A DNA stretch of 17,275 nucleotides from the NCBI GenBank assembly GCA_038117225.1, contig JAYOFM010000087.1, positions 1 to 17,275 of the forward strand, written 5' to 3'. Each line of letters begins with the position of its first letter. The stretch's first letter is position 1. Below are positions 7,107 through 14,947 of this stretch, one piece after another. Both the position numbers and the translations under genes were made by a program. The notes under the pieces are model-generated. The model had not been told where the DNA came from. It worked only from the letters and a program-made list of their open reading frames with translations, and did not search any database. This stretch comes from JAYOFM01 sp038117225. GTDB taxonomy: Bacteria > Pseudomonadota > Alphaproteobacteria > Rhodospirillales > Casp-alpha2.

Positions 7107-8672
7107 TCAATCCAGCTTTTTCACCGCCTCGACGATATTATCGACCACGGATCGCCATTCGCCGGCCCGCGACTGGCGGACCAGACGAGCCTCCGGGTAC
7201 CAGGCGGTTCGTGGTCCGTCGCGCCACCAGCGCCAATCCGCCGCCATTGACAACATGACCCAGGTCGGGCGGCCCAGCGCCAGTGCCAGATGGGCCACCG
7301 CGGTATCGATGGTGACGATGGCATCCATGCACATCATGGCGGCGGCGGTGTCGGAGAAATCGGAGAAATCGTCGGCGAGATCGATTAGGCCGGCCGGCAG
7401 GGGCCGATCCTCCGGTGCCTTGTCCTTTTGAAAGGCATAGACGTCCACGTCGGCCAGCGAAAGCAACGGCGCCAGCGCGGCGAGCGGGCAGGCGCGTGGT
7501 GTCGTCCCCCGGACCTCGGCGCTACCACGCCAGGCGAGGCCGATTTTCCCGCGCCCCGGGACGGTGCCGATGCGCACGGCCCATTCCGCGACTTTTACCG
7601 GGTCCGCAGCGAGGTAGGGCGTAGTCGCCGGAATGTTTTCCGTGGTGATGCCAAGCAAGCCTGGCAGGCTCAACAGCGGCACGTGAAGCTCGAAGCCTTC
7701 CGTAATGGTACCCGGCGCTCGTGCTTCGCTGATGCCGGGCAAGCTGGCCATCAACGACGCCAGAGGAGGCTGGCATTCCAACACCACGTCGCCGCCAAGG
7801 GAGGCCACCTCACTGGCAAAGCGGCCGAATTGCAGAGTGTCGCCGAAGCCTTGTTCCGACCACACCAGGATGCGCTTGCCATCAAGCGGTTCGCCGGACC
7901 AGCGTGGTTGCGGGTAATCTCGCACCGTGCCCGCGAACTGGGGCAGCCGCCAACGCCATTCATAAGCCGTCCACGCCGCCGCATAATCGCCCAGGAATAA
8001 CAACGCATATGCAAGATGCACCTGCGCCTCGGCATAGTCCGGCCGCAATGCCACGGCCCGGGTATAGGCCTCCAGAGCCTCGGCCATCTTGCGCTGATCC
8101 TTACAGACGTTGCCGAGGTTATAAAGCAACTCCGGCGTTTCGTCGGTACGCGCCAGCACATCACGAAAGAGCGATTCGGCTTGCGCTGGCCGGCCGAGAC
8201 GATCGTAGACTATGCCCAGGCTGTTGCCGGCACCGATGAAATCCGGTCGTAATTCACGGGCACGCGACAACGGCTCCTCGGCATCCGCGTTTCGGTTTTG
8301 CAGCCGCAGCGCCTCGCCAAGTTCGAAATTGATCTCCGCGTCGTCGGGCGCGAGGTCACGCGCCGCGCGCAGGTTTTCCTCGGCCAGATCCGATCGGCCC
8401 AAGTGCATCAGGATTTGTCCGCGTTGGCGTTGGAACTGGAGGTTTTTCGGCGATATGGCGACGGCGCGGGTCAATCGGTCAATTCCTGTCGTCACGTCGC
8501 CCGATTGCAGTGCCAATACGCCGGACAGATAATTGGCGTCGCCGTTATCTGGCTTATCGGCGAGGACGGCCGCGCAGACCGCCGCCGCCTCCGCCACGCG
8601 GCCTTGCGCCATCAACGCAGCCGACTCGGCGAGACGGGGATCGGGTGGCGATGTGTCCGTGTCGTCAGACAT
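7107..8672 (-). CDS. TPR-repeat protein with C-terminal GT-B glycosyltransferase-like domain
   Basis: 521-residue protein. Residues about 10-240 are tandem tetratricopeptide repeats of the A-x-x-L-G / P-x-x-x-E type (for example ELLYNLGNVC at 181-190 and ALRPDYAEAQ at 208-217). Residues 260-521 form a GT-B-like domain with ILVWSEQGFGDTLQF (268-282) and IDTAVAHLALALGRPTWVML (455-474), typical of TPR proteins related to GT9/GT41 transferases. It may glycosylate a protein or bind glycan-modified partners; substrate unknown. The ATG at 8672 was chosen because it overlaps the GNAT stop by 8 bases (ATGTCTGA), suggesting coupled translation. The longer frame from 8747 would only read through the end of the GNAT gene. 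A small duplicated FSD unit occurs near residues 436-441. It is the last gene before the hook promoter region. Confidence 0.85.
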   Translation of the reverse strand: MSDDTDTSPPDPRLAESAALMAQGRVAEAAAVCAAVLADKPDNGDANYLSGVLALQSGDVTTGIDRLTRAVAISPKNLQFQRQRGQILMHLGRSDLAEENLRAARDLAPDDAEINFELGEALRLQNRNADAEEPLSRARELRPDFIGAGNSLGIVYDRLGRPAQAESLFRDVLARTDETPELLYNLGNVCKDQRKMAEALEAYTRAVALRPDYAEAQVHLAYALLFLGDYAAAWTAYEWRWRLPQFAGTVRDYPQPRWSGEPLDGKRILVWSEQGFGDTLQFGRFASEVASLGGDVVLECQPPLASLMASLPGISEARAPGTITEGFELHVPLLSLPGLLGITTENIPATTPYLAADPVKVAEWAVRIGTVPGRGKIGLAWRGSAEVRGTTPRACPLAALAPLLSLADVDVYAFQKDKAPEDRPLPAGLIDLADDFSDFSDTAAAMMCMDAIVTIDTAVAHLALALGRPTWVMLSMAADWRWWRDGPRTAWYPEARLVRQSRAGEWRSVVDNIVEAVKKLD

Positions 8673-9195
8673 CGCGGAATTTGCCGGCCTTGACGAGATC
8701 GACTTCCTGTCCCTGCCATTGGAACTGACGCGCCAGACGGCCCTCAATGGTCATGTTGGATCGTTCCATCAGCGTCAGCATCGGCTGATTGACCGCCATG
8801 CACCCGGCGGTGGCCTTGCGCATGCCGCCATCACCCAACAGATGATCAAGCACCGCGCACCAAGCTTCCGATCCCAATCCCTTGCCCCAGAGATCGCGTG
8901 CGCCGAGCAAGATTGCGACGTCGGCGACTCGGTTGGCCGCATCCACATCGGCGTGAATGTTGCCGATATGACGGCGGCCGTCTCGCAATTCTATGGCCCA
9001 AAGCATGCTCGGCGATTCAGCGAACGACGCGACGAAAGCCGCGCAAGATTTCCGGTCATGGCTGTGGTGGCGCTGTTCCGAATAGCGCGTCACCTCCGCA
9101 TCACCGAGCCATCCGATGTATGTATCGGTTAGGTGGGCATCCGAAAACGAGACCAACCGCAGACGCGTCGTTTTGAGTTCCTGTGCAATCGCCAT
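8665..9195 (-). CDS. GNAT-family N-acetyltransferase (RimJ/PseH-like)
   Basis: 176-residue protein with a full GNAT fold. It has an N-terminal RLRLVSF strand (11-17), WLGDAEVTRY (29-38) like the opening of PseH/RimJ-type enzymes, and the acetyl-CoA pyrophosphate loop RDLWGKGLGSEA (100-111). The final segment (140-165) resembles the N-M-x-x-E-G region of RimL-type enzymes. In nonulosonic acid pathways a GNAT enzyme (PseH, or LegH in another fold) acetylates the C4 amine made by an aminotransferase. Because a DegT aminotransferase lies in the same operon, acetylation of a sugar amine is the best guess. Acetylation of a protein N-terminus cannot be excluded. The ATG at 9195 has no strong Shine-Dalgarno site and follows the previous stop by 5 bases. 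Confidence 0.82.
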   Translation of the reverse strand: MAIAQELKTTRLRLVSFSDAHLTDTYIGWLGDAEVTRYSEQRHHSHDRKSCAAFVASFAESPSMLWAIELRDGRRHIGNIHADVDAANRVADVAILLGARDLWGKGLGSEAWCAVLDHLLGDGGMRKATAGCMAVNQPMLTLMERSNMTIEGRLARQFQWQGQEVDLVKAGKFRDV

Positions 9196-9200
9196 GATGT

Positions 9201-10325
9201 TCAGTCCGGCCGCGTGATCTGCGCTGCGAGTGCCGCGGCGATACGCCGTGCAGCGCCTAATTCTATCACCTCGGCGGGGTTCCGTCCCATCAGGCGGCCG
9301 GCCAAAAGGTCGGCGAGCATTCGATGAATGTCATCGCGGCTTGTCGCCACCGGAACGATCCCAAGGCCGATGGCGCTTAGCCAGCCCTTCTCCATCGCAC
9401 GCGGTAGAATTGCGAGGGTCGGCCGGCCGAGCAGGGCGGCTTCCCACATCACCATGGAACTCATACCGACGACGGCATCAGCCGCGAACAGGGCTTCCAG
9501 CGGCAGACCGCCGGCGCTGAACAGGTCGATCTCGTCACGGTAGGTGAGGAAATCCGCCGCAGTGTTCTTGGGATGCAGACGCACGGCGAGGGTGGGCCGG
9601 GGGGGCATCGCGGCGACGGCGTCGAGCACCTCCTCCAGCACGATATCCGTCCGTACGACACTGCCGCCGCGGCCAGTAAGGGTATAGTTTTCCCCGCGCT
9701 GGAATTGCGCCCGGTCGTGGCCATCGGACAGTTCCGCCGCGAACAAGAGCAACGGCCGTCCGGCCGGGGCATCGGGAAACACCCGCGCGCGAACGGCGGC
9801 TTGTCCCTCGTTTTCCAGCGCCGTGCGGCTGTGGCTGACGGCGTCAAAATGCGGATGCCCCGTGACCATGATGGCGCCAGCGGCGAACCCCAAGTCTTGG
9901 AACAGCGCCGCCGTTGGAGGATCGGGAACGATCAACCGGTCAGGTGCGTGGCCGAGTGGGTCGACGCCAGTGCCCCTAAATCGATATGCTGGATTGCTCG
10001 GTCCGTCGATCAGGCCGACGGTCATGATGTCGCGCTGCCGGGCCGCGTCAATGAGGCGAAGGCCGAAAGCGGCTGGGTTCTCGGCACATCCGGCCGCGAG
10101 AATACGAGGGCGAGTCCGATCAAGCAGTGCATCGGCGTCACCGTCCGGCGGGATGTGGTCGATACCCAAGTGGGTTAATCGTTCCGTGGCATGGTCGGCA
10201 GCGGCAACGATCGCATCTAGTCCCGTTTCGGATAGGGCTTGCGAAAGACCTGCAAGCATATTGGCGGCACCGGGATCCTCGACGAACAATAGGATGGATG
10301 TTTCCGCGTCCATAGGGGCGATCAC
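9201..10325 (-). CDS. GT-B-like protein of unknown activity (putative glycosyltransferase or sugar-nucleotide enzyme)
   Basis: 374 residues. I do not recognise a named family. The layout suggests two Rossmann-like halves. The N-terminal half has ILLFVEDPGAANML (11-24) and VTVGLIDGPSN-like sequence near 102-111. The linker region carries VTGHPHFDAV (154-163). The C-terminal half has VRLHPKN (248-254) and GMSSMVMWEAALLGRPTLAI (287-306). This pattern resembles GT-B enzymes such as PseG, UDP-GlcNAc 2-epimerase or CDP-glycerol transferase relatives, where S/E residues near the end bind the nucleotide sugar. The GTG at 10325 overlaps the preceding stop as GTGA; an ATG at 10313 is an alternative and would give 370 residues. 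Position in the sugar operon supports a transferase or UDP-sugar hydrolase role; this is inference. Confidence 0.72.
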   Translation of the reverse strand: MIAPMDAETSILLFVEDPGAANMLAGLSQALSETGLDAIVAAADHATERLTHLGIDHIPPDGDADALLDRTRPRILAAGCAENPAAFGLRLIDAARQRDIMTVGLIDGPSNPAYRFRGTGVDPLGHAPDRLIVPDPPTAALFQDLGFAAGAIMVTGHPHFDAVSHSRTALENEGQAAVRARVFPDAPAGRPLLLFAAELSDGHDRAQFQRGENYTLTGRGGSVVRTDIVLEEVLDAVAAMPPRPTLAVRLHPKNTAADFLTYRDEIDLFSAGGLPLEALFAADAVVGMSSMVMWEAALLGRPTLAILPRAMEKGWLSAIGLGIVPVATSRDDIHRMLADLLAGRLMGRNPAEVIELGAARRIAAALAAQITRPD

Positions 10326-11335
10326 GCGGGGATAATCGGGGCGCCGTCTTGATCGGCCGACTGCAAGGCCGCCCGCAAGATGGCTTCGTTCGTTATCGCA
10401 GAATCGCCGGAACTCATTAACACAGTCCGGCCGCTCGCCGCCGCTGCCAGATTGTCATAGAGCCGGTAGAGAGCCTCGCCAACCGTGACGACAAGCTTTT
10501 CGGATGCATCCGACGCCACCTCGTGAGCGCCGTCGAGGCCGCGATTTTCAGCTACCGGATGGCGGGTCACCGCGAGGCCCTCCTGATTGATCTGCAGGCG
10601 ACCCGTGGTGCCCCAAAGATCAATACTGATTTCACGGTAGTGCTGGAAATTCAGCGGCTGGATGTTGGCGATTACGCCGTTTTGGAAGGTCAAGGCGAAG
10701 GCCAGGGAATGATCCCCCGCCGCGGCCGGTTCCGGGGCGGCGGACGCCGCGCCGAGCGCGCGCACCGTGATCACGTCACCGAGCAACAGGCGCAGAGCAT
10801 CGACCAGATGACTGGCGTTGTTGGCGAGACCGTTGCCGTAGGTGGCGAAGCAGGCCTGAACATCACCGATGTGACGGGCGAGATCGCCAGTGGCCAGGCT
10901 GCCCATCAATGCGTCGCCGCGCCGCCAATGGTTGACCTGCAAGAGGATTCCGTGGTCCTCGCAGTGCGCGACAAGGGCCGGCCCTTCGGTGCCGAGAGGC
11001 TTTTCCACCATTACGGCCTTGAGCGCTGGTAGCGCCTGGATGGCGGCTAATCGGGTGCCCGGTGGCGTAGCGATCACCGCCGCCTCAAAGCTTGCACGCT
11101 CCTTCAAGTCCTCGGTGGACAAAGCGGTATCGGCGATGCCCCAATCAGTGGCGGCACGCTGGCGCGCCGTGTCGGCGGGATCGACGACGGCTTGCCAGTC
11201 GAACGCCGGATGATCGCGCAACACTTGGGCATGGGTCGCATAGCGGAAATGGGTGGCCATGCGGGCATCGTTGCCGAGACCCTCGGCGATGGCGCCGAAG
11301 CCGATCAGTACCGTCTTGAATTTGGCTCCGCTCAC
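10322..11335 (-). CDS. Gfo/Idh/MocA-family NAD(P)-dependent sugar oxidoreductase
   Basis: 337-residue protein. The N-terminal Rossmann fold carries GFGAIA (12-17) for dinucleotide binding. MVEKPLG (109-115) is the hallmark EKP motif of this family. NNASHLVDALRLLLGD (172-187) matches the catalytic-loop region with a conserved histidine and aspartate. Such enzymes oxidise or reduce sugars or sugar nucleotides; related genes occur in flagellin glycan clusters. The GTG start at 11335 overlaps the stop of the preceding cytidylyltransferase by 4 bases (GTGA), and its own stop overlaps the next start in the same way. The substrate is unknown. Confidence 0.88.
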   Translation of the reverse strand: MSGAKFKTVLIGFGAIAEGLGNDARMATHFRYATHAQVLRDHPAFDWQAVVDPADTARQRAATDWGIADTALSTEDLKERASFEAAVIATPPGTRLAAIQALPALKAVMVEKPLGTEGPALVAHCEDHGILLQVNHWRRGDALMGSLATGDLARHIGDVQACFATYGNGLANNASHLVDALRLLLGDVITVRALGAASAAPEPAAAGDHSLAFALTFQNGVIANIQPLNFQHYREISIDLWGTTGRLQINQEGLAVTRHPVAENRGLDGAHEVASDASEKLVVTVGEALYRLYDNLAAAASGRTVLMSSGDSAITNEAILRAALQSADQDGAPIIPA

Positions 11336-12060
11336 GAGGCGACCGCGTTCAAATACTGGGCATTGAGGGCGCGAATTTCGGGATCGGAGTCGAGCAGGGC
11401 GATGACGGCGGCGGTATCCGCGTTAGGGCCGAGGTGCTCCAGGCAGCGGCGCATCATCTGCAGATCCTCGGGGTAGTCGAGGACCAATCGCATGTCTGGC
11501 CGGTCGAGCGGCGACGTTGCCGGCAGGTCATGGATTCGGTAGCGCTCGGGATGCCGGTAGAAGTGCAGCGAAACGTGCTCACGCACGGCGGCGTCTGCGA
11601 TCGTATCGGCCACCGTTTCCAGGTCGGCGAGAGAAAAAACCTCGGCGTCGAGGCCGTCCGCGAAGGTCGGTACGCGAGCCGTGGTGACCACGTCGCCGGC
11701 GCCCTCAAGGTATGCAGTAACAGCGGCGTCGATGATGCCGGGGTCGAGCAGTGGTGTATCACCGCAAACCTCGCACACGACGTCGCTGGCCATCGCCCGT
11801 TGCGCGCCGACGACGCGCGCCAGGACGTCGTCCTCGCTGCCCCGGTGGCAGGTGACGCCGTGTTCGTCAGCCCATGCGGCGACGGGATCGTCGGTTGCAT
11901 TGGTGGTGGTGGCGAGCACGATGCCGTCGACGGTGCGCGCCTTGCGAAGCCTGTTCAATAGATGCGTCAGCGCCGGCCGCCCGGCGATATCGGCCAGCAC
12001 CTTGCCTGGCAGGCGCGACGAGGTCATGCGGGCCTCGATGCTGGCGACGACCTTTTTCAT
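11332..12060 (-). CDS. SpsF-type cytidylyltransferase-family protein (first upstream of the oxidoreductase)
   Basis: 242 residues with the acylneuraminate cytidylyltransferase fold. RMTSSRLPGK (11-20) is the nucleotide-binding loop. CGDTP (99-103) supplies a metal-binding aspartate, REHVSLHFY (160-168) is a typical substrate-side motif, and LVLDYPEDL (192-200) is the late conserved acidic segment. SpsF/PseF-like enzymes couple CTP to a sugar, often a nonulosonic acid, giving the CMP-sugar used by transferases. A second member of the family lies at 13342-14070, on the other side of the aminotransferase gene, and the two are clearly divergent. The ATG at 12060 lies 10 bases after the aminotransferase stop, with GGAG about 12 bases ahead. 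Which of the two makes the donor for Maf cannot be told. Confidence 0.87.
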   Translation of the reverse strand: MKKVVASIEARMTSSRLPGKVLADIAGRPALTHLLNRLRKARTVDGIVLATTTNATDDPVAAWADEHGVTCHRGSEDDVLARVVGAQRAMASDVVCEVCGDTPLLDPGIIDAAVTAYLEGAGDVVTTARVPTFADGLDAEVFSLADLETVADTIADAAVREHVSLHFYRHPERYRIHDLPATSPLDRPDMRLVLDYPEDLQMMRRCLEHLGPNADTAAVIALLDSDPEIRALNAQYLNAVAS

Positions 12061-12070
12061 GGCGTCGGCA

Positions 12071-13345
12071 TCACTCCGTGAGTACGTTCAATTGATCCCG
12101 CCCGGCGTGCACCTTTCGGACGGCGGCGACCAGTTTTTCGGCCGTCGTGTCGTCCACGTCGAAGGCGCAGGGCTCGAACAAGATGGCTTCGTGTTCGTGC
12201 AGGCGTTCAGTGACCGGGCAGAGACCGTCTGGATACTGCCGGTCAGTCAGTGTGAACGGAAAACCATCGCGGCCGATGGCCTTGCGCTGCTGGAACAGTG
12301 GCAGGCGATAGAGCGGCGCCAAGTAGGCGGTGAAGTGAGGAAAACCCTCTGCGGCAAGTGCCTTGGAAAAAAGCTCCCGGCTGATACCGACCGTATCCTC
12401 GTCGTATCGGACCACCCATTCATAGTAATTATGGCGGCAGCCACTTCGTACGACCGGGACGGTCCAGCCTTGCAGATCACGGGTGCCATCACTTAGAATC
12501 TGGGCCAAGCGTTCGCGTCTTTCCACGTGTGCATCAATGTCGGCTAACTGGCAGAGCCCGATGGCCGCCGAAAGTTCAGGCAGACGCAGATTCATGCCGA
12601 CGATGTTGGTGATGTCGTCGAGGCCCCAATCTGTGGTCATGTTTTCGCCGTGGTTGCGCAGCATCTGCAGTCGGCGGGCCAGATCGTCATTATCGGTGAT
12701 GCAGACGCCTCCTTCGCCCGTGTGAATATGTTTGTGAAAATTGAGGCTGAAGATGCCGATATCACCGATGGTGCCGGCTGGCCGGCCGTTCTCCGCGCCC
12801 AAGGGTGCCTGCGCGTTGTCCTCGATCAGCTTGAGGCCGTGGGTGTCACACAGCGTCCGTAGGTCAGCGAGTCGCGCCGGGTGGCCGAACAGGTTTACCA
12901 CCATGACCGCGCGGGTGCGTTCGGTGATTGCCGCCGCGACCGCATCGACGTCGAGGCAGAACGTGTCCTCCTCGATATCAGCGAATACAGGGATGCCGCC
13001 CCACAACAGCGGCGCCATTGCCGTTGCCGACATGGTCCACGGCGGCAGAATAACCTCATCGCCGGGGCTAATGCCGATGGCGCCCATGGCGGCGATTAGC
13101 CCGGATGTATTGGAATTCATCGAGACCGCATGTTTGACCCCATACTGAGCGGCCCAGGCGGCTTCGAACGCGCGCACCTTGGGTCCGCCGAGGTACTCCG
13201 GCCCCGGACTGCCGAAGAAGCCGGAAAGGCAACCGGACCGAACGACCTCGACGACTGCCCTTTCCTCTGCCGCGCCCATGGACGGATATCGCGGAATTTC
13301 TCCCTGGATTACAGGTTCGCCGCCGAGCAAGGCCAGCGCACTCAT
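12071..13345 (-). CDS. DegT/DnrJ/EryC1/StrS-family PLP-dependent sugar aminotransferase
   Basis: 424-residue enzyme that transfers an amino group to a keto-sugar, usually nucleotide-linked. The catalytic lysine is K205 in FSLNFHKHIHTGEGG (199-213). EDNAQA (175-180) is the cofactor-contacting motif, and SNTSGLIAA (78-86) is the phosphate-binding region. Length fits the family. The ATG at 13345 overlaps the stop of the preceding gene as ATGA, with GGGAG about 8 bases upstream. A longer frame from 13507 adds 54 residues rich in Arg and Cys that lie over the neighbouring gene and look spurious. It sits between two cytidylyltransferases. The family includes PseC and LegC, but its position alone does not prove that reaction. 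Confidence 0.9.
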   Translation of the reverse strand: MSALALLGGEPVIQGEIPRYPSMGAAEERAVVEVVRSGCLSGFFGSPGPEYLGGPKVRAFEAAWAAQYGVKHAVSMNSNTSGLIAAMGAIGISPGDEVILPPWTMSATAMAPLLWGGIPVFADIEEDTFCLDVDAVAAAITERTRAVMVVNLFGHPARLADLRTLCDTHGLKLIEDNAQAPLGAENGRPAGTIGDIGIFSLNFHKHIHTGEGGVCITDNDDLARRLQMLRNHGENMTTDWGLDDITNIVGMNLRLPELSAAIGLCQLADIDAHVERRERLAQILSDGTRDLQGWTVPVVRSGCRHNYYEWVVRYDEDTVGISRELFSKALAAEGFPHFTAYLAPLYRLPLFQQRKAIGRDGFPFTLTDRQYPDGLCPVTERLHEHEAILFEPCAFDVDDTTAEKLVAAVRKVHAGRDQLNVLTE

Positions 13346-14070
13346 TGCGTGGCTCCCGCCATTACACGAACGGGTTGGCGGAGGTCGTCCGCTAGTGCCA
13401 CCAATTCGGCGAGCGAGAAATCTGGCGCAGCATCTAGCCGCGCGGCGACCCGGCGGGCAAAAATTAGATCGTCGGCCGTATCGACGGTCAGTGATGATTC
13501 CGCCCAAGTATCGTCCTTCGAAACCACATTGCGAATTCGATAGAACTTCAAGTTTGCATAGATATGGCGGGTAACGTGCTCGCGATCATGGGTATCGGTG
13601 GCGTCCGCATCCAAACGGGTCAAGAGGGCCGCGGACAAGGCCTCGACACTAAGTCCCGGCGGGAAAGTGCGAGGGGCGAGGTTCGTTGTCAGTTCAGCGT
13701 CGCTGGCTAAGTGTGCCGCCACAATTTGGTCGATGACATCGGCGCGCATGAAGGGGCTGTCGCCGGAAATACGTACCAGCGTCCCCAGCCCATGGGTATC
13801 GGCAAGTGCCTTAGCGCGCCCAAGCACGTCATCCACAGCTCCACGAAATACGTCGGCACCCTCGGCCTGGGCGAACTCGGCTATGGGGTCGTCGATGGCA
13901 CGTGCGCTGGTGGCGACGATGATCTGATCGATGCTGGTGGCCGCACGGCAACTGTCGAGTACCCGACCCAGCATCGGCCTGCCGCCGATGTCCAGCAGTG
14001 CCTTGCCGGGCAGGCGTGACGAATCCATGCGCGCGAAGATAGCCAATCCGACGGGGACTCGGTTGCTCAT
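13342..14070 (-). CDS. SpsF-type cytidylyltransferase-family protein (second copy)
   Basis: 242 residues, with the same fold as the protein at 11332-12060 but divergent. RMDSSRLPGK (14-23) is the nucleotide-binding loop. SGDSPFM (102-108) is the metal site, REHVTRHIY (163-171) the substrate-side motif, and LTVDTADDL (194-202) the late acidic segment. It probably forms a CMP-linked sugar from CTP. The ATG at 14070 overlaps the stop of the formyltransferase as ATGA, and its stop overlaps the aminotransferase start in the same way, so the three genes are likely translated together. Two different enzymes of this type in one operon suggest two activated sugars, or a division of labour; this is not shown by sequence. 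Confidence 0.87.
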   Translation of the reverse strand: MSNRVPVGLAIFARMDSSRLPGKALLDIGGRPMLGRVLDSCRAATSIDQIIVATSARAIDDPIAEFAQAEGADVFRGAVDDVLGRAKALADTHGLGTLVRISGDSPFMRADVIDQIVAAHLASDAELTTNLAPRTFPPGLSVEALSAALLTRLDADATDTHDREHVTRHIYANLKFYRIRNVVSKDDTWAESSLTVDTADDLIFARRVAARLDAAPDFSLAELVALADDLRQPVRVMAGATQ

Positions 14071-14942
14071 GAGAGGTGCATTCCACCGGACAGACGTCCA
14101 CCGCCGTCGACTTCGTAGTCAGTGAGCAGCAGCGTGCCGTCGGTGCAGGCGACGCAGGGGCCGTCCTCGTCCTCGCCGATCACGTGCCCGGGTGATCCGG
14201 TAAGAGGGGCCGTCGGCAGCCGTGTGGCGAAGACGCGGACCGCGGCATCGCCGGAGGCGGTTATGGCGCCCGGATAGGGCCGGGTGACGGCGCGCACCAG
14301 ATCGTGGATCTGACGCGCGGTCATGTGTTGCCAGTTGATGGCGCCGTCTTCTGGGCGCCGTTGATGCCAATAGTGCGCACGGGTTTCGTCCTGCGGTCGT
14401 TCCACAAGTGTGCCTGTCTCAATGGCGTCGATGACTTGGATGACAAGGCCCGGGAACAGGGCGTTGGCCCGATCATGCGCCTCGCGAATGGTATCGTCCG
14501 GGCCGATGGGAAACTCGGCCGAGGCCAGTAACGGACCCGTGTCGATTCCCGCATCGACGCGAATGACGCTGATGCCGGCGGAGCTCTCACCATTGATGAT
14601 CTGCCAATTGAGCGGCGAACCACCCCGATATTCCGGCAGACGGCCGCCGTGTAGGTTGATGGTGCCGTGGCGCGGCGCGGCGATCAGTGGTCGCTTGAAG
14701 ATGGTTGAATAACCGGCGATCACAGCAAGTTCCGCGTCCGCGTCCCTCACCTCGGCGACGAATGTATCGGCATTCACATTCTCGATAATGCGTGTCGCCA
14801 CACCCATTTCACGGCATGCCGCCGCGATAGCGTCACGGCCCGGTGGCAGCACGGCGAACGCCAGTTCGTGACCGGCATCCAGCAGCACCGGAAGAGTGGC
14901 TAGGCCGCGTGTCGCGTTTAGGTAGAAGACGATACGTTGCAA
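14067..14942 (-). CDS. ArnA/Fmt-like amino-sugar formyltransferase
   Basis: 291-residue protein with an N-terminal formyltransferase domain and a short C-terminal domain. The catalytic triad is N96 and H98 in INLHGGRLPEYRG (95-107), and D134 in DAGIDTG (130-136). Further on, RPEDGAINW followed by RQIHDLVRAVTRPYPGA (about 195-223) closely resembles the UDP-Ara4N formyltransferase half of ArnA. N10-formyltetrahydrofolate is the expected donor and a sugar amine the likely acceptor. Bases 14942-14940 read TTG, so the start is TTG. It is preceded by AGG about 7 bases upstream and lies 5 bases after the methyltransferase stop. The next in-frame Met is residue 46, too late for the fold, so TTG is well supported. 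The gene overlaps the next one by 4 bases. Confidence 0.87.
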   Translation of the reverse strand: MQRIVFYLNATRGLATLPVLLDAGHELAFAVLPPGRDAIAAACREMGVATRIIENVNADTFVAEVRDADAELAVIAGYSTIFKRPLIAAPRHGTINLHGGRLPEYRGGSPLNWQIINGESSAGISVIRVDAGIDTGPLLASAEFPIGPDDTIREAHDRANALFPGLVIQVIDAIETGTLVERPQDETRAHYWHQRRPEDGAINWQHMTARQIHDLVRAVTRPYPGAITASGDAAVRVFATRLPTAPLTGSPGHVIGEDEDGPCVACTDGTLLLTDYEVDGGGRLSGGMHLS

Positions 14943-14947
14943 AGGGA

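Noticed and set aside
7352..7371. Tandem repeat of about 9 bases (CGGAGAAAT twice)
   Set aside because: It is a two-copy in-frame duplication inside the TPR-glycosyltransferase, encoding FSDFSD. It is too short to be a regulatory or mobile element.
8673..8747. N-terminal extension of the TPR-glycosyltransferase by 25 codons
   Set aside because: It lies over the end of the GNAT gene. The ATG at 8672 overlaps the GNAT stop and gives a normal TPR start.
13346..13507. N-terminal extension of the DegT aminotransferase by 54 codons
   Set aside because: It overlaps the cytidylyltransferase, is rich in Arg and Cys and unlike the family. The ATG at 13345 has the ATGA overlap and a ribosome binding site.
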